From Brachionus manjavacas (Eukaryota > Rotifera > Eurotatoria > Ploima > Brachionidae): 64,000 nucleotides of DNA. The stretch covers positions 1,270,001 through 1,334,000 of the forward strand of contig JAHQIY010000019.1 in the NCBI GenBank assembly GCA_019054805.1, read 5' to 3'. Both the position numbers and the translations under genes were made by a program. Below the pieces are notes generated by a model. The model worked only from the letters and a program-made list of their open reading frames with translations. It searched no databases and was not told the DNA's origin. This document shows positions 54,829-64,000 of this stretch, one piece after another (the stretch's first letter is position 1; the number at the start of each line of letters is the position of its first letter).

Positions 54829-57800
54829 AGGGGTTTTTTGCTCATTTTCGAAGGCGCCTAAAATCTTGTCCTTTTAACTTTTTTGAGTCCTGTAAATTGT
54901 ATCATGTAGAACTTTTTGCGCTCTTGAATTTGAGCTATTAATCATTATCGTAGCTAAAAAATTGACCATTCTGCAGTGACTTGAAAACTAAGTGACTGGT
55001 GATCACTTGCAAGTTTCCCATGTGCATAACTTTTCGAATCTTTGACCTTTTTTTGATCTGTAAAAGCCAAAGTCAAGAAAATTTCAAGATCTATCTAGTG
55101 GTATCTTCGGTTTTCCATAATTCGAAAAATTCATTGCAAAAAACCTATCTGAAATACGTCAAAAAAGGGGTTTTTTGCTCATTTTCGAAGGCGCCTAAAA
55201 TCTTGTCCTTTTAACTTTTTTGAGTCCTGTAAATTGTATCATGTAGAACTTTTTGCGCTCTTGAATTTGAGCTATTAATCATTATCGTAGCTAAAAAATT
55301 GACCATTCTGCAGTGACTTGAAAACTAAGTGACTGGTGATCACTTGCAAGTTTCCCATGTGCATAACTTTTCGAATCTTTGACCTTTTTTCGATCTGTAA
55401 AAGCCAAAGTCAAGAAAATTTCAAGATCTATCTAGTGGTATCTTCGGTTTTCCATAATTCGAAAAATTCATTGCAAAAAACCTATCTGAAATACGTCAAA
55501 AAAGGGGTTTTTTGCTCATTTTCGAAGGCGCCTAAAATCTTGTCCTTTTAACTTTTTTGAGTCCTGTAAATTGTATCATGTAGAACTTTTTGCGCTCTTG
55601 AATTTGAGCTATTAATCATTATCGTAGCTAAAAAATTGACCATTCTGCAGTGACTTGAAAACTAAGTGACTGGTAATCACTTGCAAGTTTCCCATGTGCA
55701 TAACTTTTCGAATCTTTGACCTTTTTTGGATCTGTAAAAGCCAAAGTCAAGAAAATTTCAAGATCTATCTAGTGGTATCTTCGGTTTTCCATAATTCGAA
55801 AAATTCATTGCAAAAAACCTATCTGAAAAACGTCAAAAAATGGGTTTTTTGCTCATTTTCGAAGGCGCCTAAAATCTTGTCCTTTTAACTTTTTTGAGTC
55901 CTGTAAATTGTATCATGTAGAACTTTTTGCGTTCTTGAATTTGAGCTATTAATCATTATCGTAGCTAAAAAATTGACCATTCTGCAGTGACTTGAAAACT
56001 AAGTGACTGGTAATCACTTGCAATTTTCCATGTGCATAACTTTTCGAATCTTTGACCTTTTTTTGATCTGTAAAAGCCAAAGGCAAGAAAATTTCAAGAT
56101 CTATCTAGTGGTATCTTCGGTTTTCCATAATTCGAAAAATTCATTGCAAAAAACCTATCTGAAATACGTCAAAAAATGGGTTTTTTGCTCATTTTCGAAG
56201 GCGCCTAAAATCTTGTCCTTTTAACTTTTTTGAGTCCTGTAAATTGTATCATGTAGAACTTTTTGCGCTCTTGAATTTGAGCTATTAATCATTATCGTAG
56301 CTAAAAAATTGACCATTCTGCAGTGACTTGAAAACTAAGTGACTGGTGATCACTTGCAAGTTTCCCATGTGCATAACTTTTCGAATCTTTGCCCTTTTTT
56401 GATCTGTAAAAGCCAAAGTCAAGAAAATTTCAAGATCTATCTAGTGGTATCTTCGGTTTTCCATAATTCGAAAAATTCATTGCAAAAAACCTATCTGAAA
56501 TACGTCAAAAAATGGGTTTTTTGCTCATTTTCGAAGGCGCCTAAAATCTTGTCCTTTTAACTTTTTTGAGTCCTGTAAATTGTATCATGTAGAACTTTTT
56601 GCGCTCTTGTATTTGAGCTATTAATCATTATCGTAGCTAAAAAATTGACCATTCTGCAGTGACTTGAAAACTAAGTGACTGGTAATCACTTGCAAGTTTC
56701 CCATGTGCATAACTTTTCGAATCTTTGACCTTTTTTGGATCTGTAAAAGCCAAAGTCAAGAAAATTTCAAGATCTATCTAGTGGTATCTTCGGTTTTCCA
56801 TAATTCGAAAAATTCATTGCAAAAAACCTATCTGAAATACGTCAAAAAAGGGGTTTTTTGCTCATTTTCGAAGGCGCCTAAAATCTTGTCCTTTTAACTT
56901 TTTTGAGTCCTGTAAATTGTATCATGTAGAACTTTTTGCGCTCTTGAATTTGAGCTATTAATCATTATCGTAGCTAAAAAATTGACCATTCTGCAGTGAC
57001 CTGAAAACTAAGTGACTGGTGATCACTTGCAAGTTTCCCATGTGCATAACTTTTCGAATCTTTGACCTTTTTTTGATCTGTAAAAGCCAAAGTCAAGAAA
57101 ATTTCAAGATCTATCTAGTGGTATCTTCGGTTTTCCATAATTCGAAAAATTCATTGCAAAAAACCTATCTGAAATACGTCAAAAAAGGGGTTTTTTGCTC
57201 ATTTTCGAAGGCGCCTAAAATCTTGTCCTTTTAACTTTTTTGAGTCCTGTAAATTGTATCATGTAGAACTTTTTGCGCTCTTGAATTTGAGCTATTAATC
57301 ATTATCGTAGCTAAAAAATTGACCATTCTGCAGTGACTTGAAAACTAAGTGACTGGTAATCACTTGCAAGTTTCCCATGTGCATAACTTTTCGAATCTTT
57401 GACCTTTTTTGGATCTGTAAAAGCCAAAGTCAAGAAAATTTCAAGATCTATCTAGTGGTATCTTCGGTTTTCCATAATTCGAAAAATTCATTGCAAAAAA
57501 CCTATCTGAAATACGTCAAAAAAGGGGTTTTTTGCTCATTTTCGAAGGCGCCTAAAATCTTGTCCTTTTAACTTTTTTGAGTCCTGTAAATTGTATCATG
57601 TAGAACTTTTTGCGCTCTTGAATTTGAGCTATTAATCATTATCGTAGCTAAAAAATTGACCATTCTGCAGTGACTTGAAAACTAAGTGACTGGTAATCAC
57701 TTGCAAGTTTCCCATGTGCATAACTTTTCGAATCTTTGACCTTTTTTTGATCTGTAAAAGCCAAAGTCAAGAAAATTTCAAGATCTATCTAGTGGTATCT

Positions 57801-59890
57801 TCGGTTTTCCATAATTCGAAAAATTTATTGCAAAAAACCTATCTGAAAAACGTCAAAAAATGGGTTTTTTGCTCATTTTCGAAGGCGCCTAAAATCTTGT
57901 CCTTTTAACTTTTTTGAGTCCTGTAAATTGTATCATGTAGAACTTTTTGCGCTCTTGAATTTGAGCTATTAATCATTATCGTAGCTAAAAAATTGACCAT
58001 TCTGCAGTGACTTGAAAACTAAGTGACTGGTAATCACTTGCAAGTTTCCCATGTGCATAACTTTTCGAATCTTTGACCTTTTTTTGATCTGTAAAAGCCA
58101 AAGTCAAGAAAATTTCAAGATCTATCTAGTGGTATCTTCGGTTTTCCATAATTCGAAAAATTTATTGCAAAAAACCTATCTGAAAAACGTCAAAAAATGG
58201 GTTTTTTGCTCATTTTCGAAGGCGCCTAAAATCTTGTCCTTTTAACTTTTTTGAGTCCTGTAAATTGTATCATGTAGAACTTTTTGCGCTCTTGAATTTG
58301 AGCTATTAATCATTATCGTAGCTAAAAAATTGACCATTCTGCATTGACTTGAAAACTAAGTGACTGGTAATCACTTGCAAGTTTCCCATGTGCATAACTT
58401 TTCGAATCTTTGACCTTTTTTGATCTGTAAAAGCCAAAGTCAAGAAAAATTTCAAGATCTATCTAGTGGTATCTTCGGTTTTCCATAATTCGAAAAATTT
58501 ATTGCAAAAAACCTATCTGAAAAACGTCAAAAAATGGGTTTTTTGCTCATTTTCGAAGGCGCCTAAAATCTTGTCCTTTTAACTTTTTTGAGTCCTGTAA
58601 ATTGTATCATGTAGAACTTTTTGCGCTCTTGAATTTGAGCTATTAATCATTATCGTAGCTAAAAAATTGACCATTCTGCAGTGACTTGAAAACTAAGTGA
58701 CTGGTAATCACTTGCAAGTTTCCCATGTGCATAACTTTTCGAATCTTTGACCTTTTTTGGATCTGTAAAAGCCAAAGTCAAGAAAATTTCAAGATCTATC
58801 TAGTGGTATCTTCGGTTTTCCATAATTCGAAAAATTCATTGCAAAACCTATCTGAAAAACGTCAAAAAAGGGGTTTTTTGCTCATTTTCGAAGGCGCCTA
58901 AAATCTTGTCCTTTTAACTTTTTTGAGTCCTGTAAATTGTATCATGTAGAACTTTTTGCGCTCTTGAATTTGAGCTATTAATCATTATCGTAGCTAAAAA
59001 ATTGACCATTCTGCAGTGACTTGAAAACTAAGTGACTGGTAATCACTTGCAAGTTTCCCATGTGCATAACTTTTCGAATCTTTGACCTTTTTTTGATCTG
59101 TAAAAGCCAAAGTCAAGAAAATTTCAAGATCTATCTAGTGGTATCTTCGGTTTTCCATAATTCGAAAAATTTATTGCAAAAAACCTATCTGAAAAACGTC
59201 AAAAAATGGGTTTTTTGCTCATTTTCGAAGACGCCTAAAATCTTGTCCTTTTAACTTTTTTGGAGTCCTGTAAATTGTATCATGTAGAACTTTTTGCGCT
59301 CTTGAATTTGAGCTATTAATCATTATCGTAGCTAAAAAATTGACCATTCTGCAGTGACTTGAAAACTAAGTGACTGGTAATCACTTGCAAGTTTCCCATG
59401 TGCATAACTTTTCGAATCTTTGACCTTTTTTTGATCTGTAAAAGCCAAAGTCAAGAAAATTTCAAGATCTATCTAGTGGTATCTTCGGTTTTCCATAATT
59501 CGAAAAATTTATTGCAAAAAACCTATCTGAAAAACGTCAAAAAATGGGTTTTTTGCTCATTTTCGAAGGCGCCTAAAATCTTGTCCTTTTAACTTTTTTG
59601 AGTCCTGTAAATTGTATCATGTAGAACTTTTTGCGCTCTTGAATTTGAGCTATTAATCATTATCGTAGCTAAAAAATTGACCATTCTGCAGTGACTTGAA
59701 AACTAAGTGACTGGTAATCACTTGCAAGTTTCCCATGTGCATAACTTTTCGAATCTTTGACCTTTTTTTGATCTGTAAAAGCCAAAGTCAAGAAAATTTC
59801 AAGATCTATCTAGTGGTATCTTCGGTTTTCCATAATTCGAAAAATTCATTGCAAAAACCTATCTGAAAAACGTCAAAAAAGGGGTTTTTT
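54829..59890. repeat. Local variant cluster in subfamily B
   Basis: Many units here share CAAAAAAGGGG in place of CAAAAAATGGG (about 54829, 55164, 55501, 56847, 57184, 57521, 58865, 59878). Four of them share GGTGATCAC in place of GGTAATCAC (54999, 55336, 56346, 57019), making an 8-bp palindrome GTGATCAC. Spacings are whole numbers of units, which indicates local spread by unequal exchange or conversion. Confidence 0.7.
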
Positions 59891-62800
59891 GCTCATTTTC
59901 GAAGGCGCCTAAAATCTTGTCCTTTTAACTTTTTTGAGTCCTGTAAATTGTATCATGTAGAACTTTTTGCGCTCTTGAATTTGAGCTATTAATCATTATC
60001 GTAGCTAAAAAATTGACCATTCTGCAGTGACTTGAAAACTAAGTGACTGGTAATCACTTGCAAGTTTCCCATGTGCATAACTTTTCGAATCTTTGACCTT
60101 TTTTTGATCTCTAAAAGCCAAAGTCAAGAAAATTTCAAGATCTATCTAGTGGTATCTTCGGTTTTCCATAATTCGAAAAATTTATTGCAAAAAACCTATC
60201 TGAAAAACGTCAAAAAATGGGTTTTTTGCTCATTTTCGAAGGCGCCTAAAATCTTGTCCTTTTAACTTTTTTGAGTCCTGTAAATTGTATCATGTAGAAC
60301 TTTTTGCGCTCTTGAATTTGAGCTATTAATCATTATCGTAGCTAAAAATTGACCATTCTGCAGTGACTTGAAAACTAAGTGACTGGTAATCACTTGCAAG
60401 TTTCCCATGTGCATAACTTTTCGAATCTTTGACCTTTTTTTGATCTCTAAAAGCCAAAGTCAAGAAAATTTCAAGATCTATCTAGTGGTATCTTCGGTTT
60501 TCCATAATTCGAAAAATTTATTGCAAAAAACCTATCTGAAAAACGTCAAAAAATGGGTTTTTTGCTCATTTTCGAAGGCGCCTAAAATCTTGTCCTTTTA
60601 ACTTTTTTGAGTCCTGTAAATTGTATCATGTAGAACTTTTTGCGCTCTTGAATTTGAGCTATTAATCATTATCGTAGCTAAAAAATTGACCATTCTGCAG
60701 TGACTTGAAAACTAAGTGACTGGTAATCACTTGCAAGTTTCCCATGTGCATAACTTTTCGAATCTTTGACCTTTTTTTGATCTCTAAAAGCCAAAGTCAA
60801 GAAAATTTCAAGATCTATCTAGTGGTATCTTCGGTTTTCCATAATTCGAAAAATTTATTGCAAAAAACCTATCTGAAAAACGTCAAAAAATGGGTTTTTT
60901 GCTCATTTTCGAAGGCGCCTAAAATCTTGTCCTTTTAACTTTTTTGAGTCCTGTAAATTGTATCATGTAGAACTTTTTGCGCTCTTGAATTTGAGCTATT
61001 AATCATTATCGTAGCTAAAAAATTGACCATTCTGCAGTGACTTGAAAACTAAGTGACTGGTAATCACTTGCAAGTTTCCCATGTGCATAACTTTTCGAAT
61101 CTTTGACCTTTTTTTGATCTGTAAAAGCCAAAGTCAAGAAAATTTCAAGATCTATCTAGTGGTATCTTCGGTTTTCCATAATTCGAAAAATTTATTGCAA
61201 AAAACCTATCTGAAAAACGTCAAAAAATGGGTTTTTTGCTCATTTTCGAAGGCGCCTAAAATCTTGTCCTTTTAACTTTTTTGAGTCCTGTAAATTGTAT
61301 CATGTAGAACTTTTTGCGCTCTTGAATTTGAGCTATTAATCATTATCGTAGCTAAAAAATTGACCATTCTGCAGTGACTTGAAAACTAAGTGACTGGTAA
61401 TCACTTGCAAGTTTCCCATGTGCATAACTTTTCGAATCTTTGACCTTTTTTTGATCTATAAAAGCCAAAGGCAAGAAAATTTCAAGATCTATCTAGTGGT
61501 ATCTTCGGTTTTCCATAATTCGAAAAATTTATTGCAAAAAACCTATCTGAAAAACGTCAAAAAATGGGTTTTTTGCTCATTTTCGAAGGCGCCTAAAATC
61601 TTGTCCTTTTAACTTTTTTGAGTCCTGTAAATTGTATCATGTAGAACTTTTTGCGCTCTTGAATTTGAGCTATTAATCATTATCGTAGCTAAAAAATTGA
61701 CCATTCTGCAGTGACTTGAAAACTAAGTGACTGGTAATCACTTGCAAGTTTCCCATGTGCATAACTTTTCGAATCTTTGACCTTTTTTGATCTCTAAAAG
61801 CCAAAGTCAAGAAAATTTCAAGATCTATCTAGTGGTATCTTCGGTTTTCCATAATTCGAAAAATTTATTGCAAAAAACCTATCTGAAAAACGTCAAAAAA
61901 TGGGTTTTTTGCTCATTTTCGAAGGCGCCTAAAATCTTGTCCTTTTAACTTTTTTGAGTCCTGTAAATTGTATCATGTAGAACTTTTTGCGCTCTTGAAT
62001 TTGAGCTATTAATCATTATCGTAGCTAAAAAATTGACCATTCTGCAGTGACTTGAAAACTAAGTGACTGGTAATCACTTGCAAGTTTCCCATGTGCATAA
62101 CTTTTCGAATCTTTGACCTTTTTTTGATCTGTAAAAGCCAAAGTCAAGAAAATTTCAAGATCTATCTAGTGGTATCTTCGGTTTTCCATAATTCGAAAAA
62201 TTTATTGCAAAAAACCTATCTGAAAAACGTCAAAAAATGGGTTTTTTGCTCATTTTCGAAGGCGCCTAAAATCTTGTCCTTTTAACTTTTTTGAGTCCTG
62301 TAAATTGTATCATGTAGAACTTTTTGCGCTCTTGAATTTGAGCTATTAATCATTATCGTAGCTAAAAAATTGACCATTCTGCAGTGACTTGAAAACTAAG
62401 TGACTGGTAATCACTTGCAAGTTTCCCATGTGCATAACTTTTCGAATCTTTGACCTTTTTTGATCTCTAAATGCCAAAGGCAAGAAAATTTCAAGATCTA
62501 TCTAGTGGTATCTTCGGTTTTCCATAATTCGAAAAATTTATTGCAAATCCTATCTGAAAAACGTCAAAAAATGGGTTTTTTGCTCATTTTCGAAGGCGCC
62601 TAAAATCTTGTCCTTTTAACTTTTTTGAGTCCTGTAAATTGTATCATGTAGAACTTTTTGCGCTCTTGAATTTGAGCTATTAATCATTATCGTAGCTAAA
62701 AAATTGACCATTCTGCAGTGACTTGAAAACTAAGTGACTGGTAATCACTTGCAAGTTTCCCATGTGCATAACTTTTCGAATCTTTGACCTTTTTTTGATC

Positions 62801-64000
62801 TCTAAAAGCCAAAGTCAAGAAAATTTCAAGATCTATCTAGTGGTATCTTCGGTTTTCCATAATTCGAAAAATTTATTGCAAAAAACCTATCTGAAAAACG
62901 TCAAAAAATGGGTTTTTTGCTCATTTTCGAAGGCGCCTAAAATCTTGTCCTTTTAACTTTTTTGAGTCCTGTAAATTGTATCATGTAGAACTTTTTGCGC
63001 TCTTGAATTTGAGCTATTAATCATTATCGTAGCTAAAAAATTGACCATTCTGCAGTGACTTGAAAACTAAGTGACTGGTAATCACTTGCAAGTTTCCCAT
63101 GTGCATAACTTTTCGAATCTTTGACCTTTTTTTGATCTGTAAAAGCCAAAGTCAAGAAAATTTCAAGATCTATCTAGTGGTATCTTCGGTTTTCCATAAT
63201 TCGAAAAATTTATTGCAAAAAACCTATCTGAAAAACGTCAAAAAATGGGTTTTTTGCTCATTTTCGAAGGCGCCTAAAATCTTGTCCTTTTAACTTTTTT
63301 GAGTCCTGTAAATTGTATCATGTAGAACTTTTTGCGCTCTTGAATTTGAGCTATTAATCATTATCGTAGCTAAAAAATTGACCATTCTGCAGTGACTTGA
63401 AAACTAAGTGACTGGTAATCACTTGCAAGTTTCCCATGTGCATAACTTTTCGAATCTTTGACCTTTTTTTTATCTGTAAAAGCCAAAGGCAAGAAAATTT
63501 CAAGATCTATCTAGTGGTATCTTCGGTTTTCCATAATTCGAAAAATTTATTGCAAAAAACCTATCTGAAAAACGTCAAAAAATGGGTTTTTTGCTCATTT
63601 TCGAAGTCACCTAAAATCTTGTCCTTTTAACTTTTTTGAGTCCTGTAAATTGTATCATGTAGAACTTTTTGCGCTCTTGAATTTGAGCTATTAATCATTA
63701 TCGTAGCTAAAAAATTGACCATTCTGCAGTGACTTGAAAACTAAGTGACTGGTAATCACTTGCAAGTTTCCCATGTGCATAACTTTTCGAATCTTTGACC
63801 TTTTTTTGATCTCTAAAAGACAAAGTCAAGAAAATTTCAAGATCTATCTAGTGGTATCTTCGGTTTTCCATAATTCGAAAAATTCATTGCAAAAACCTAT
63901 CTGAAAAACGTCAAAAAATGGGTTTTTTGCTCATTTTCGAAGGCGCCTAAAATCTTGTCCTTTTAACTTTTTTGAGTCCTGTAAATTGTATCATGTAGAA

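Larger units (their letters stand above)
20690..64000. repeat. Satellite array, subfamily B (modal 337-bp unit), continues past the window
   Basis: About 128 direct head-to-tail units; equivalent sites are usually 337 bp apart, with 336 and 338 from T- or A-run changes. One unit that I counted by hand has 110 G+C in 337 (about 33 percent). Diagnostic features against subfamily A are TTCGGTTTTCCATAATTCG, AAAAATGGG, CATTTTCGAAGTCGCC or GAAGGCGCC, AACTTTTTTGAGTCCTG and CTGCAGTGACTTG. Three TTCGAA sites sit at fixed offsets in a unit (for example 30783, 30871, 30934). 337 bp is about two nucleosome lengths, as in many centromeric or heterochromatic satellites; centromere function is not shown. 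No insertion, gene or mobile element interrupts the 43 kb visible. The right end is outside the window. Confidence 0.97.

Noticed and set aside
13239..63630. More than one hundred small ORFs of 60-85 codons
   Set aside because: They are the same frame of the satellite unit, broken in many units by T-run changes, with amino-acid-changing variation and no gene context.
12952..64000. CRISPR-like regular repeat array
   Set aside because: Whole units of about 337 bp abut directly; there are no short repeats separated by unique spacers, and the flanking genes are eukaryotic.
20690..64000. CENP-B box in the satellite
   Set aside because: The unit has TTCG-containing stretches but no match to the spaced TTCG...CGGG core.

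Overview
The window looks like an A+T-rich invertebrate (metazoan) nuclear genome. Spliced protein genes have GT..AG introns ranging from about 49 bp to over 1.2 kb. There is a decayed non-LTR retrotransposon and a very large tandem satellite. A compact aquatic invertebrate such as a rotifer would fit, but the species cannot be fixed from sequence alone. No bacterial, organellar, rRNA or tRNA signal was seen.

Layout. Positions 1-1284 are A+T-rich non-coding DNA. At about 1285-2683 (+) lie the last two exons of a RING-H2 ubiquitin ligase of the RNF126/RNF115 type, with an unusually long C-terminal tail. Positions 2684-4567 are mostly empty. Three minus-strand genes then sit head to tail in transcription order: an RNA helicase of the DDX18/Has1 family (11047-9398), protein arginine methyltransferase 3 (PRMT3; 9264-5314) and a secreted protein with two Ly6/uPAR-like domains (5192-4626). 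The gaps between them are only 133 and 121 bp, and each holds a poly(A) signal followed by a 3' splice-site-like sequence ahead of the next ATG. DDX18/Has1 acts in 40S and 60S ribosome assembly and PRMT3 methylates ribosomal protein uS5 (RPS2), so the first two share a ribosome theme. The third has no obvious link. A shared polycistronic transcript resolved by trans-splicing is possible but unproven.

Positions 11280-12850 hold a broken non-LTR reverse transcriptase (minus strand). From about 12952 to the end, roughly 51 kb (80 percent of the window) is one uninterrupted head-to-tail satellite of about 150 units. Subfamily A (about 12952-20690, mostly 333-335 bp) includes a block of 416-bp units and an 832-bp higher-order duplication. 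Subfamily B (about 20690-64000, modal 337 bp) shows local higher-order repeats and directional drift of diagnostic variants. The array runs off the right edge. About 65 aa open frames recur in most units but are by-products of repeat homogenisation, not genes.

The points most worth a second look are the PRMT3 whose zinc-finger ligands are all replaced, the double Ly6 protein with exactly duplicated cysteine spacing, the tight three-gene cluster with splice-acceptor-like sequences, and the structure and history of the satellite.
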